DNA of 64,000 nucleotides, from the NCBI RefSeq assembly GCF_000189635.1, contig NW_002476463.1, forward strand, positions 310,001 through 374,000. Direction: 5' to 3'. Under the pieces are notes generated by a model. That model was not told the DNA's origin. It saw only the letters and a list, made by a program, of their open reading frames with translations, and did no database searches. Below are positions 35,880 to 49,475 of the stretch, one piece after another; positions within the stretch are counted from its first letter, which is position 1; the number at the start of each line of letters is the position of its first letter. Both the position numbers and the translations under genes were made by a program. The DNA comes from Tetrahymena thermophila SB210 (Eukaryota > Ciliophora > Oligohymenophorea > Hymenostomatida > Tetrahymenidae).

Positions 35880-37800
35880 AAAGAAGTATTAATTAATTTC
35901 AAAGTTTTAAATATATACTTTGAATTTTAAAATAGAGTTTTTAGAATATGGCTTCATTTTTTTAATTACTTTTACTTTTTAATGTTAATTTTTTGTATTT
36001 AATTTAGATAAATGACTTTTAGATATATAATTAGTGAGTTAAATAATTAAGATTAATAAATATATAATTGTTTAAAAGATGAAAATGGGTTTTTTTTACT
36101 TATACACCAAAATATTATAAAGCAAAATCTCTAAAATAGCCTAATTAATTTTGGATATTCATAAATAGTACTTTTAATATTAAGATATTGGCTGGATGAA
36201 AGAGTTTTATGATATGATTGATACAATTTGAAGTTATAATTATCCTTTTTCTCTTTTCCTCACTCACGAAAAATAAAGCAATTTGAAAGAAGATTTAGAG
36301 AATGAAGAAAATTTTATTAAAGATAATTAAGAATTTATGAAAGAAACTAGGATTATATGGTCAATTATTAAGTTTAGTAAAAGTAATAGATACAAGACTT
36401 ATAATTTTTCTTATGCTAATTTAATTATACAATTAAGCATAATCTTTATATATTAATTTATTGAGTTTAATATAAATAATCTATAAATGGAAATAATATT
36501 TATTAAATTTTATTCAAGTAGGTTTAAGAGCATTTTGAAGAATGGGTAAAAGTAGATTTGATGGATAAGAGTATCCAATTAATGTTTGATAATTTTTGCA
36601 TAGGCTGAATCTCTTAATTTTTATTCTGAATCAATAATGAATTAATATCTTATATATTCTTATGTAATTATAAAAAAGTTACTTATTAATCCATAATAAT
36701 GTGCACTTTGTTATCTATTGCCTTAAGTTTGTAAAGGAGATTCAATTAATACTAAGAAATATAAGAACGGGTAAAATATAAAAAAATTTTTTATAATTTA
36801 AAGTAAAAAATGTATCAATAGCGTAATACTCAATGACAGAATTTAATTTAGCATTTAATAAAAAACTTAATAAATCGCAAATGTTTTCATATTTATTATC
36901 TATTAGGTTTAATATGGGTCCAGTGAGTTAAGCAAATAGGATTAGAACTCAATCTGATTGGGAAAATTACTTTTGAGTTAAGTAAAGGCTTTGATGTTAT
37001 CTTAGCATTTAATAAATATTGCTGATTGAACGGCAAACCAGTTGAATTTTTAAGAAATATATGGCCAGGAGTTAACCTAGATAATCTTTTTATTTGCAGA
37101 AACTGCTGGTTTAATCACTTGATAATATCAAGTTGAAAGACGCACACAATTTAAGAGTAGAGTGATTTTTAATTTTGAAGAATCTATTTTACGATAATAA
37201 TCCACCTTAGCTGATTATTATGTAAATAATTCTTAAACATTAAGAAATTCTAAAAATATTGATTACAAAACGAATTTTATAATTAGAGCTATGGAAATTA
37301 AGATAGTCATCAAATAATTGCTGGTACTTACATAAAGCTGGCTAATGTTTTTGCTTAATCAAATAACAATAAGTAAGTAAGTGTGATTTATATTTTGAAT
37401 AAATTATTCTCTGATTTAAATTTCAAACAACTATTACCAAAATATTGCTTTAAAAATCCCTAAAAAACTATATGAAATAGAAAATAGAGTTACATTATCA
37501 TCTTTAGGGGAAATAATCGGAATAAGAAATTTTTTATTTTTTATCCTAATTTATCTTCTTTTATAATATTTTTGGCAGAAATTTGAAGAAGTATCAAAGT
37601 TCTAAGTTAAGTTGATTGATGACTATGATTTAATTTATTATAGTCAATATTCAATTTATCTAAATAAATTTTTGTAAAAGGTGAAAATAAGAAAAAGTCT
37701 TTGAAGAAATAGAGGCAGATAAGTGATTGACAGGATGATGGGATAAATAAATTTCAAGTTAATTTTTGATTATTGAATTAATAAAGTGGTTGAATTTAAA
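35880..37800 (+). pseudogene. TPR relic (class II unit, copy 8)
   Basis: Starts near the exon 9/10 boundary (AGATAAATGACTTTTAGATAT) and continues through degraded TPR exons to a shortened last exon. Frameshifts throughout. Same 5' truncation point as the other class II relics. Confidence 0.75.
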
Positions 37801-38007
37801 TATTTTAAAAGAAAATAAATTGAAATAAATGACATTAAAGTATTTCTATAAAAATATTTTTTTATACTTAAAACATACATATAATATTTAGCAATATATT
37901 TCAGATTTAGCTTATTTAAGAGATAAATTTTGGTCAATTTTAAAGTCTTAAAAAACAATACAAAACTCATGAAACAATATAAAAACAAGTTACTTAGATT
38001 ATAATTA

Positions 38008-38786
38008 TCATTTTTTCATGCTATTTTTCCTATATTTTTTGTAACACTATGTAAAATTTTGAAGGATTTATCTTTCTTATGCTAAAACCATCAAATTGAT
38101 TTGTTCTATGTATTAGTCTTTGTTTTTAATTTTAGAGTCTTAAAGCCATAGCTTTTCAGAATTCTTCAAAAAGTAATTGAAAATTTTTTGCAGATTTCTG
38201 TTTTTACTCAGATTTTTAATCTTGAGGTTGAATCTTCCACATTTTCCCAAATTTGTAGAAACTCTTTGCTAAATGCGTTCAAAAGTCCACTTATTTTCAC
38301 TCAAATTTTCATACACACTCATCAAAAGAGTATCTTAGCACTCCATAATATGTTTCTTAAAAGCTGATAAGATATTCTTATACAAATTATGTTTACTTTT
38401 AGAAATAAAGTTAAAAATTTATTAATTTTCTTAATGATTAATTCCATTTTATTCGTAAACAATGTTTGATACAACTTCAATCACTGGTACATTCCCTATA
38501 AATATTATTGAATACCTCTTAAATTTTTTATATTGTAACTAATTTATTTACTTAGGCCTTCATATTGATTTATACATCTGGTTTTTGCCACATGACTTGA
38601 TTTTTTAATTTAGATCGGAAATTTGTTAATATAATCCCTATATTAATCTAATTATATTATACAAGATATTTCAAATTATTATTATTTTCTATACTAACAA
38701 GTATTTTAATTTTAATTTTCATCCTCATTTTATTTAATTTAGTAAAGGTTTTCATTTGTTTGAGCAAGAAATAGATAATTAATCAT
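38008..38786 (-). CDS. Array small-gene family, copy F (240 aa)
   Basis: Exons 38786-38552 and 38495-38008; 723 nt, 240 aa, open to TGA. Class II features: AQTNENLYQIKQ, NTCQYR, VPVIEVVSNI, SAFKKHIMEC, LSENKWTFERIQQRV, LKIKNLSKNRNL, YFLKNSEKLWL and QCYKKYRKNS. It is the best intact reference for the class II copy that carries the transposon. Function unknown. Confidence 0.8.
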
Positions 38787-40227
38787 TTTTTAAATATAAA
38801 AAAGCAAATTTTAGTAAAAGTTATATTTATGTTTTATAATTATTAAAAAAACTAAGTAAATTTTTAATTTCTGTTTTAACAATAAATAATGAGTCAAAAA
38901 AATTGGATGAAATTTTTTATATTTAATTAATCAGCTCTATTTAAAAACAATTAACTGAAAATATTCTGTTCTTTTCTTTTAATTAGATAACTCAAAAAAC
39001 CATAAGCACTTATGAAATTAAATTTTAAAATAATTCTGAAAATTATATATTATTAGTCATTTTTACTTTTTCAATAAATTGGCTACACAATATTAATAGC
39101 ATTCAAACTGCATCGAGCTTAATAAATAATAAATAAACTGTAAATAAAACTCGATGTCTTAATTAAATTAATCCTACTATAATGACTTCTTCCTAGCTAA
39201 TAACAAATAACAATTATAAAGAAATGATAATATATTTCCTCTTTTACATATAAATTTTTAAGTTATCTAATTTAAAAAATAAACCATTAATCTAATTTCC
39301 TCAATAAAATAAGCAATTTACTTTACATTGATTTTTTTTTTTTTAAATTAGTTAAATTTATTATACTAGCTTACTAATTACAAAAATATTAATGAATAAT
39401 ATTTATAATTTTTAATAAAATTTTCTTAAAATGATGCTCATTCATAAAATCTAAATACTAATTGATGTTATTTAATTTTACTCTGTTTTCATGAAATAAA
39501 GCTTTTAAAAAGTAAGATTTAAAATTGTTTTATTTGATAATCTAAAATTATTTCATTTTATTTTTTAATTAATAATGATTTTTACATGTATTTTATTGGT
39601 ATTTTAAAAACTTGTTTGCAATTAAGGCATAATAAAAAATTTAAGTTTTGATTCTTTCCTTAATTCTTAATTCAATCAGTACTTGAAAACAGATAGATAA
39701 ATCTTTACAATATTTAAATAAAAAAAACTTTAAATACTTTTTATAGCTTTGGTTTTAGTTGATAAATTATAACTTGTATTATTATAATTATATTAAATAT
39801 TAAGTATTTAAGCTTATTTTAATTTATATTATCTATGATATAAAAGGGATCTAATATTTAGATGATATTTATTTTCTTGAATTAACAACTATTTTTATTC
39901 TATTATTTATTCAAAAAATTTATAGTTCCCAGATTTTTGATTTAACGCATAAGTAAATTAATATTCTAATTTTAGTTTCAAAACAGATTAAATAGAATAA
40001 AAAATTAAATCTAATTAAATTAGAATTCAAATAATTTTCAGCTCCTGAATAATTATCCATTTATTAAATTTTAGAGATATTTTTAAATTAATAAAAAAAA
40101 ACTTTATGTATATAGATATAAAATTATAATTTTTCTAATATAATTTAGAAAAGAAACTAAAATTAATTTAAAAAAGTATATAAAATAAATGCCCAATAAA
40201 CATAATTAAGAATTATATTTCAAAGAT
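38787..40227. repeat. Class II upstream flank (second copy)
   Basis: Matches 27996-29000 with scattered changes, then diverges from about 39900. No gene. The segment near 39940-40000 (AATATTCTAATTTTAGTTTC) recurs at 48205-48235. Confidence 0.5.
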
Positions 40228-40461
40228 ATGAACAGAAAACTTAGAATTTAGTTTAATCCTACATTTGGTTTCATAATCAAGATGAAAATTAAAGCGTTTG
40301 AAAACTGCAGACATAAACCTTTAGAAGAAGAATATGAGAACCTAAATCAATATATTAAATAAGAACTTGATTATAATAACATTCATACAAGGCAAATTGC
40401 TTGGTTTTTTAAATTATAAGATAGATATCAACCATACTTTGATAATTAATTAAGATTTTGA
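40228..40461 (+). CDS. Isolated 77-codon reading frame, unknown
   Basis: ATG to TGA with three to four TAA/TAG read as Gln. Composition is more protein-like than the surroundings (HKPLEEEYENLNQYI, then IHTRQIAWFFKLQDRY). The RQIAWFFKLQDRY end faintly resembles the recognition helix of homeodomain-like folds, but this may be chance. The same frame continues past the TGA for about 80 more codons, so it may be a decayed longer gene or an exon. It does not match the array units and sits exactly at a unit junction. Confidence 0.3.
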
Positions 40462-40719
40462 AGCAAAATGGAATAAATTATTAAAGAATCAAACAGCTTG
40501 GGAAAACTGAATTCTAGAATAATAGGGAAAGAACCTAATCTGATGGATACATAAATGTCTTTAAAAAAGTTTACTTACATACAAAAACATGTATTCAAAA
40601 AATAAAAAACTATTTTTGGTTTAATACGAAGAACCTTCCCACATGTTATAAAAAACAAAGGATTTTTTAATCGATAATAAAATAAAATTTATTCAACTCC
40701 CTGCATATATATAAAAAAT

Positions 40720-42965
40720 GAACTCTAAAGTATTTGAAGAATAATTTTATACTTAACAAATTCATAAAAATAAAATTTTAAACATTAAAAATGTTGAGAA
40801 TATGGACATTAATCTTACTAAAATGAAAAGATCATTTTTTGCGGAAAAAGAGCATTGCTTTTAATATGAAAGTGGTGATTTAAATTGTTTTTTATGTTTT
40901 TTTTTTATTTTTAGAAGCTAATTTATTGTATTCAGATAGATAAATGACTTTGGATATATTCTAAATAAATTTTATAGAGGAGATTAACAAATTTTAAAAA
41001 GTTGAAAATAAATTTAATTTAGTGGTAAATTAAAATAGTCACACTTTGGATATCAATTAAAAAGCGTCTTTATAGCAAGGTATCAGTGAGTTGAAGAGAT
41101 AATTATGATAGGTATAATTTAAAGATATAACCCTCTTTCCCCTTTATTAGCACATAAAGAATAAAGTAGGTTGAAAAAAATGTTAAGAAAACAGAAAATT
41201 TAATTAAAAAAATTATGATCCATCAAAGAAACAAAATTTTTGATGGTTGAAATTTACAAAGCCAATAAATAATATAATTATATGCTATGTTAATTTTCCA
41301 TAATCTAATTTAATATCAAATTAAAATGAATTTATATATTAACATATTGCTCTCAATAGGAGTAGTTTACTACTGAATTGATATATTAAATTATTTAAGA
41401 AGATTTAATTAAGAATATACTGTGGAAAATTGCTAAAAGTTGATGTGATAAGAGAATCCAATTTAAAATAACTCTTTAATAAGTCTTGAAATGGTTTTAA
41501 TTTTCATCCTATAAAAAAAAATTAATAATTTACAATAATTAGACAAAATTTACTTAGTAAATTAAGATAACAAGTAAAATTTAATTAATATCTCGAAATA
41601 CATAACTTGTCTGTCTATATTTAAAGGAAAGTTTTTAAAAATCTAAATCATGAATTAGCTTACTGACTTAATTTGTCATTTATTATTAAAAAGTAAATAA
41701 TTTGCAAATTTTAAATTTTCTTTTTTTCTATTAGGCTTAACGCAATATCAGTAAGCTAAGCGAAAAAGACTAGAAGTAAAACTACTTGAATAGCTGAGGT
41801 TGAGTAGTAAATAAAAACAATCATGTTATCTAAAAAGATTAATGAACCTAAAGCATTAATTAGTTAATGATGTTTAAATTTTTAAACTAATATATGGTGA
41901 ATTAATTTAGAAAAGTGATGCACATGCAGAGATAGCAGACACATTCACTTTAAAATAGCAGTGAAAGAGGCTCATTAATTAATTTAATTTATTGTGTATT
42001 ATAATTTTCACGAATACATATGTCAATAATAATTCAATTTTGAATTTTGAAGATTTTTAAAAAAATATACATTTTAAATTTATATCTTAAGACTTTGATG
42101 AGTAAATAAATTTTTAATTTAAGTAAGTTGTGGAAATTAGGTCAAAATAAACATTTTCAATTAACTTAAATTTTATTTCTAATTCTTGATTTTGTAAATT
42201 AAGAAAAAGTTTTTTGGAGAAAATCATCCTATTAGTGCTGATACTTATACAAAATAAGCCAATTTGAATTTATCAAATTAATTACATTATTTTGTAAAAT
42301 ATAAATTTTGAATAAATTATTATAATTTCAATTTGTTTTTCTATATAAAATAGTTTAAAATAAATGTGAAAAACTTCATGGTTTCGATAATAGAGTCACC
42401 TTATCATCTTTAGATGCAATAATTAATATAATAGATTTAATATTTTTTAATATTATTTATACCAGTTTTTTGAGTAAAAAAAATTTTAAAGAAACATCTG
42501 AGTTCTAAGCCCAGGTGATTGATGGTTATGATTTTGATTGTGATTATGATTTAATTTAACTAGCTAAATTTTTTGGAAAAGGTGACATATTACATGAATA
42601 ATTAAAAAATAATGGTAAAACTCTCCCATAGTTTTCAAGAGTCATAAAAATTAGATAAATGAATTTTGATTTGGATTAAAATTAAGAATACCTTCAATCT
42701 TTGCTTAATATTAGATTTTAACAATATTTGATGCTAAATAGTTGGTTTTTTTATCTAAAATTGTAAAGCTTTTGTTTAAATCAGTCAGGAAGCTTAAAAA
42801 TATATAAAAGCGAGGTATTATATACAATGAAAACTGAACTAGGAGAAAATCACATTATGATAGCTTACATCAAATTCAAAATGCACTTAATAGAATGAAA
42901 GAGGCTCTAATTCAGATATTATACTTTGAAGAAGATGAGAAAGGTGGGATAAAATTTAAATTGTA
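40720..42965 (+). pseudogene. Kinase-TPR relic (class I-type, copy 9, 5'-truncated)
   Basis: Starts abruptly in the equivalent of late exon 9 (AATGAACTCTAAAGTATTTGAAG) and runs to the class I-type shortened last exon. Frameshifted in all exons. Confidence 0.75.
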
Positions 42966-43154
42966 AAAGAAAATAAAAATTGTATTTATAATTGTATTAC
43001 TTCATATTAAAGACGCATAATAAATAAATATTTTATTTTCTATATTTTTAATTAATATGAAAAAAGAGTATTTTACTTCAATTTTAAAATCTAAAAAACA
43101 AATTAGAACATTTATTTTAACAGAAAAAATAAATTATCTAAATAATAATAATAA

Positions 43155-43938
43155 TCATTTTTTCACACTATTTTTCCTCTGCTTTTTATAGCAATTTGTA
43201 AAAGTTTGAAGGATTTGCTTTTCTTATGCTATAACCATCAAATTTATTTATTCTATGTACTAGTCTTTGTCTTTAATTTTAGAATCTTAAAGCCATATTT
43301 TTTCAGAGTTCTTCAAAAAGTAATTAAAAATTTTTTTCAGATTTTTGTTTTTACTCAAATTTTTAATCTTGAGATTGAATCTTCCTAATAATGCTAAATT
43401 TGATGAAACTCTATGTTTAATGTGTTCAAAAGTCCACTTATCTTCACTCAAATTTTCATAAAAGCTCATCAAGAAAGTATCTTAGCACTCTATAATATGT
43501 TTCTTAAAAGCTGACAAAATATTCTTATACAAATTATGTTTACTTTTAGATATTAAATTAAAAATTTATTAGTTTTCTAAATGATTGACTCCCTTATATT
43601 CGCAAAGAATGCTTGACACAACTTCAATCATGGGATTTTTTCCTTTAAATATTATTTTATTTCATTTAAAATTTAAAATAATTCAACTAATATTAACTTA
43701 TTCTTTCATTTTAATTTATGGATTTTGTTTTTGCCATACGACTCTGTTTTTGAATTTAGTTAGGAAATTGAATAATATAGTCCTTATATTAATCAAATGG
43801 TATATTCAAAGTTATTTGAGATTATTATTTTTATTATTTTCTATACTTACAAGTATTATAGTGTTAATAATCATCCTCATTTTATTTTATTTGTTAAATG
43901 TTTTCTTCTGTTTTTCCAAGAAAATGAGAGTTAATCAT
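43155..43938 (-). CDS. Array small-gene family, copy G (242 aa)
   Basis: Exons 43938-43698 and 43642-43155, 729 nt, 242 aa, open to TGA. Class I sequence with NTCKYR, NPMIEVV, SAFKKHIIEC, LSEDKWTFEHI, LKIKNLSKNKNL and NCYKK. The 5' splice site is GTTAAT rather than the GTAAAT or GTAAGT of other copies, so splicing may be weaker. The plus-strand open stretch at 43585-43965 is merely its antisense. Function unknown. Confidence 0.75.
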
Positions 43939-44380
43939 ATTTTTATATGCCAAAAAGTAATTTAAAAAAAATTATATTTGATAAATAAGTATTATAAAAT
44001 CTTCTCTAACTTTTCAATTTCTGCTTCAGCTATAAATTTACATTAAAAATTGATTTTAGTTATTTTATAATTAATCCCCTCTCATTAAAGAGAAAACAGT
44101 TCAGCTATTTTCTTTTTAAAATTAAACTACAAAAAATTTTACCCAGACTTTGAAATTTAATTTAAAGGAAATAAATAGCATTTATTATAATCAACATATA
44201 AAAAATATTAAAATATTTAATTATTTTTATCTTTTCAATAATTTATAATATTAAGTTTAATTTGCAAAATGCATCGAATAGTTAAGTAAACTATTAATAA
44301 ATATAAATGGCTTAGGTAAATTATACAACTAAAAATATACATAAGACTTTATTTTTAATATAAATTTTGAATATTCTAAT
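43939..44380. other. Upstream flank of copy G
   Basis: Class I blocks at 43995-44035 (CTTTTCAATTTCTGCTTCAG) and 44075-44180 (CCCCTCTC, CAGCTATTTTCTTTTTAAAATTAAAC-like, TTTTACCCAGACTTTG). No gene. Confidence 0.45.
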
Positions 44381-44384
44381 TTTC

Positions 44385-46100
44385 AGTTGGATGAAAGGAG
44401 GTTATAATTATCCTTTTTTATATTTACTAGCTCATGAAAATAAACAGCTTGAAAGTAGCTTTAGGGAAACAAGAAAATTTAATTAAAGAAAATTAAGAAT
44501 TCATGAAAGAAACTAAGTGATTGAATGATTTAGTTTGTCAATTTGGCAAAGTAATAAATAAAAAATTAGAAGGTACTTTTTTTAACTTTTCTTAAGCTCA
44601 TTTATTATCGAATTAATACTAATTTTAAAATATTAACTTATTGCGCTTAAAATTAATCAATTTTAAATGGAAATAATATACTAAACTATTCAAGAAGATT
44701 TAAGAACTGCTCGGAGAATTAGTAAAAGTAGATTTGATAGATAAGAGCATCCAAAAAACGCTTACTGTTTGATAATTTTGCATAGGCTGAATCTGTTAAT
44801 TCTCATCCTGAATTAATAATGTAATATCTTATATATTCTTACATAAGAAAAAAAAGTTACTAACTAATGTTTTATAATATGGACTTTACTATCTATTGCT
44901 GAAACCTTAAGAATGTAAAGGAAATTCAATTGATATCAAGAAATACTCAAAAGTAACTTGAACCAAAAAATATAACAATTACTTAATGCTTAATGACATA
45001 ATTTAACATTTATTTTAAAATTTAATAAATTAATTGCAAATGTTTACATATTTTTTATCTATTTGGTTTAATATGGTTTCAGTGACCTAAGCAAAAAGGA
45101 ATAGAACTCAATCTACTTGAGAAAATAACTTTTGAGTTAAGTAAAGACTTTGATATTGTCTAAGCATTTAATCAATCTTACTGACTGATCAGTAAAGATG
45201 TTGAATAATTTTTAAAGAAATATATGGCCAGGAGTCAATCTAGGTAATTGTAGAATATGCAGAAACTGCAGATTTATTCACTTGAAAATATCAATTGAAA
45301 GAAGCTGGCCAATAAAAATATGTACATTTAAATTTTCAAGAATTTATTTTGCGATAATCATCAACCTTTGGCTGATTATTATGTATGTATATATCTTATA
45401 CATTTAGAAATTCTAAAAATGTTGATTACAAAATGAATTTTTTAATTAAAGCTATGGAAATTAAGATAGTCATCCTATAATTGCTGGCATTTAAGCAAAA
45501 AAGAGGGCTATTATCTTAACTTAATCAAATTACAGTAAGCTGGTAAGAATTAAATTTTGAATAAATTATTCTCTGATTTAAATTTCAACAATTGGAATTG
45601 CGTAATCTTAATTTAAATATCCACCCTAATATGAAATAGAAAATAAAATTACATTATTATCTTTAGGGGAAATAGTTGGTATAAGAAATTTTATATTATT
45701 TATCTTAAATTATCTTCTTTTATATATATATTTTTTTTATTGAATACAAAAGTTTGAAGAAGCATCAAAGTATTAAGCTAAGTAATTGATGGCTAAGATT
45801 TAATTTATTATTGCCGCTATTCAATTTAGCTAGCTAAGTTTTTTGAAAAGGTGAATATAAGAAATAGTCTTAGAATAAAATGAGGCAAATGAGTGCATGA
45901 GGATGATAGGATACATTAATTTCATTAGGCCACAAAGGAAACACTGAAATTGCGCATGAATATTATAAATAATATTAAGTCTTGCTAGAGAGTTTCTAAC
46001 TTAATAATCAATTTCCTAAATGGTATAATAACCAATTTAGTTAATTTTTTATTATTGAATTAATAAAGTGAATGAATTTATTTATTTTATATATTAAAAG
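44385..46100 (+). pseudogene. TPR relic (class II unit, copy 10)
   Basis: Starts within the equivalent of exon 10 (CAGTTGGATGAAAG) and carries decayed TPR exons, with the class II-specific exon 14/15 internal deletion and retained 3' end. Many frameshifts. Confidence 0.75.
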
Positions 46101-46282
46101 AAAATAAAATTTGAAATAAATAACTTTAAAGTGTTTCAATAAAAATATTTTTTAAATTGAAAACATATAACATTTAGTTATGAATTTATTTATATTTTTA
46201 GGTTTGTATATTGAATTTTAAAGTCTTTAAAAAAATGACAACATTAAATAATAGAATAATTAAGTTATTTATATTATAATTA

Positions 46283-47043
46283 TCATTTTTACATGCTATT
46301 TTTCCTATATTTTTTATAGCACTATGTAAAATTTTGAAGGATTTGCTTTTCTTATGCTAAAACCATCAAATTAATTTGTTCTATATATTAATCTTTGTTT
46401 TTAATTTTAGAGTCTTAAAGCCATAGCTTTTCAGAATTCTTCAAAAAGTAATTGAATATTTTTTGCAGATTTCTGTTTTTACTCAGATTTTTAATCTTGA
46501 GGTTGAATCTTCCGCATTTTGCCAAATTTATAGAAACTCTTTGCTAAATGCGTTCAAAAGTCCACTTATTTTCACTCAAATTTTCATACACACTTATCAA
46601 GGAAGTATCTTAGCACTCGATAATATGTTTCTTAAAAGCTGATAAGATATTCTTATACAAATTATGTTTACTTTTAGAAATAAAGTTAAAAATTTATTAA
46701 TTTTCTGAATCACTAATTCCTTTTTATTCGTAAAAAAAGTTTGACACAACTTCAATCACTGGTACTTTCCCTTTTTATATATTTTAATGTCAGTTAAATT
46801 TTTTTATAGTAACTAATATTTACTTATTCCTTCATATTGATTGATACATCTGGTTTTTGCCATATGACTCAATTTTTTAATTTAGCTCGGAAATTTGTTA
46901 ATATAATCTCTATATTAATCTAATTGTATTTTCCATGATATTTCAAGTAATTAATCTTTTCTATACTTACAAGTATTTTCATCTTCATTTTATTTAATTT
47001 AAACTTTTTCATCTGTTTGAGCAAGAGAAAGATAGTTAATCAT
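46283..47043 (-). CDS. Array small-gene family, copy H (235 aa)
   Basis: Exons 47043-46824 and 46770-46283, 708 nt, 235 aa, open to TGA. Class II. Exon 1 is shorter by five codons than copy F (deletion before NTCKYR), but the frame is kept, an in-frame indel being what selection would allow. Exon 2 is again 488 nt with VPVIEVVSNFF, KKHIIEC, LSENKWTFERI, INLAKCGRFNLKIKN and QCYKKYRKNS. Function unknown. Confidence 0.8.
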
Positions 47044-48780
47044 TTTTTTAAATAGAGAAAAGAAAATTTTAATAAAAAAATTATATTTAAATTTGATAAT
47101 TATTATAAAATCTTCTCTAAATTTTCGATTTCAATTTTAGCAATAAATTATGAGTTAAAACATTGAATTAAGTTATTTATAGTTAATCAACTTTACTTAA
47201 ATTTATTTAACTGAAAATAGTCATTTATTTTCTTTTTTATTGCAGAATTCAAAAAGAATTCAGCACTTAAGAAATTAAATTTAAAATAATTCTGAAAATT
47301 AGATTATATTTATTTTTTATAAAAAAATATATAAAAACTAGTCACTTTTTTAATACCGCCTAATATTAAAAGATTACTAACTGCTTTATCTTCAAAAATA
47401 ATAAGTAAACTGTAAATTAACGTAGAGTGCTTAATTAAATTAATCTTACCCTATTATTTTTCTTCCCAGCTAATTTCAAATAATAATTATAAGAAATGAT
47501 AATACGTATACTCTTTTACATATAAATTTCAAATTATCTAATTAAAAAAATTAACCATTAATATAATATTCTCAATATAATAAGCAATTTAGTTTACAGT
47601 ATATTTTTAATTTAAAAAAAAAGTTATTAATATTATTAGCTAATAAATTTTCTTAAAATGATGCTTATTCTTCAAATTTAAATATTAATTGATGTTATTT
47701 AATTTTACTCTGCTTTTATGTAATAAAACTTTTAAAAAGTTAAATTTAAAATTGTTTTTATTTTATAATCTAAAATTATTATATTTTTTATAAATAAATA
47801 ACGATTTTACAGGTATTTTATTAGTATTTTAAAAAGCTTATTTACAATTATGAAATAATAAAAATTTCAAGTTGTGATTCTTCTCCTCTTTTATAGTTTT
47901 ATCAATATATGAATGCAGATAGATAAATTTTACAATTATTAAATAAGAAAAAATTTAAATACTTTTTATAACTGGTTTTATTTGATTAATAAAAACTTGT
48001 TATTAAGATAATGAAAATGATTAAGTATTTAAGCTTATTTTTATTTATATTATCTATGATATAAAAGGAATCTAAAATTTTAAAGAAATTTATATTTTTT
48101 AACATAATTTTACCAATATTTATCTAAATAACATCTATTTTTATTATATAATTTATTTAAATTATTTATCTTCTTCTTATTTTTTATTTAGCACATAAAT
48201 AAATTGATATTCTAATTTTAGTTTCAAAGAAGATTTAAGATGAGAATTAAAGTTAACATTTATTTTGTATTGACTTCAAAAAAAGTATACTTTAATTTTA
48301 TTGGTTCAATTAATGATATTTATAAGAATAAACAAATTAGTTTAATAAATAATATTTGATTAATTTTTCCTTTAATGAATTTATTTAATTTAAATTCAAG
48401 ATTTTATGAATGGCAGGTTATTTATTTGGTCGAGCAGCTCAAAATTACGAATAATATTATTTTATGAAAAATTGTTTAAATCTATTATTATTTTTGAGAT
48501 ACTAATATTTATGCAAGTAAATTATGCTTTTTTTGTAATTATATGGAAATATTCATATAAAAATATAATAGCAATTTAGTTATATTCCTAAAGTTATATC
48601 AAATTATCTATTTAAAAAAAATATAAAAATACTTTTTTGATTTAAAACATATTTTTAAAATAGGTTAAATAATAAATTTTAATATTTTTAATCGAGAAAG
48701 TATAAAAGTTTTTGTACTTTTTTAACAATTATTTGTGAGTAAAGGATTTTTTTTAAGACTCGATCAATATCACTAGTTAT
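47044..48780. repeat. Class II upstream flank (third copy) and spacer
   Basis: Up to about 48080 it matches 28000-29050 and 38800-39850. From 48080 to 48780 it is partly shared with 34340-34510 and 39940-40000. No gene. Confidence 0.5.
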
Positions 48781-48784
48781 TTTT

Positions 48785-49475
48785 TAAAAATTTTTATATT
48801 AACAAATGCTTTGAATCAAAATATTTTTTTCATAGATATTTAGGATTATTTCTGTGTATGTTTTATATGATTCTTCATCCTAATATTCAAATTTTCAAGC
48901 CAGAACTAATTTGAGTTTTTCAAAAAGTATATAAAAATTTCTTATAAATTTATATTTAGAAATAAGTTTCTAACTTTTAATCCAAAAGATTTAAAAATTT
49001 TATTACGCACTTAGTTTTACCCTATCAAATGAACAAATATCTTAAGTATTTATCTTATATTACTACTTTTGTTATTACTCCCAAACATAAAGTATTATTT
49101 TAAAATGTGTAAATAATGTTTTTGGAGAGATCAGTTTTTGATTGTATTGTAAATCAATTACGTTAATGGTTTCTTCTTTGATCATCATTAAAAAATATAA
49201 AATATTATATAACCAACCATATCTTTAAAATTCATTTTTTCTATATTCAACTTTAAATTTAATATGAAATTTATCTTCCTAACTAAATCATGTTATCTAC
49301 ATTTTATTACTCTTATTCTTTTCTAAATGTCATATTTTTCTTTGAAAAAAAAAGATAAACTACATTTAATTTGGAGTAATAAAGAACTTATATACCCTCT
49401 ATTATTCTAACTTTCTGAATTAACATATTTTAGTTTCTTACTTTTCTTTTTTATAGTAGGGTCGAGTTGAAAAAA
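48785..49475 (-). pseudogene. Decayed duplicate of the divergent small-gene paralogue
   Basis: Aligns with 29460-30180, but the frame is broken. In the region equal to DDWTFDRIKLRV it reads only SFDRVKLS-like after a frameshift and meets an in-frame TGA. YFLKNSNQFWL-like residues remain. The offset from the intact copy (about 19.3 kb) equals that between copies E and H, so both moved in one segmental duplication. Confidence 0.7.

Noticed and set aside
37770-37988. Minus-strand 72-codon frame between the class II relic and copy F.
   Set aside because: Lies in decayed 3' relic and intergenic sequence; not present in sister units.
43585-43965. The longest standard-code frame (126 codons), hydrophobic and apparently multi-spanning.
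   Set aside because: It runs antisense across exon 1 and the intron of copy G, and its hydrophobicity comes from A/T-rich complement of Lys/Asn/Gln codons. It is not kept in other copies.
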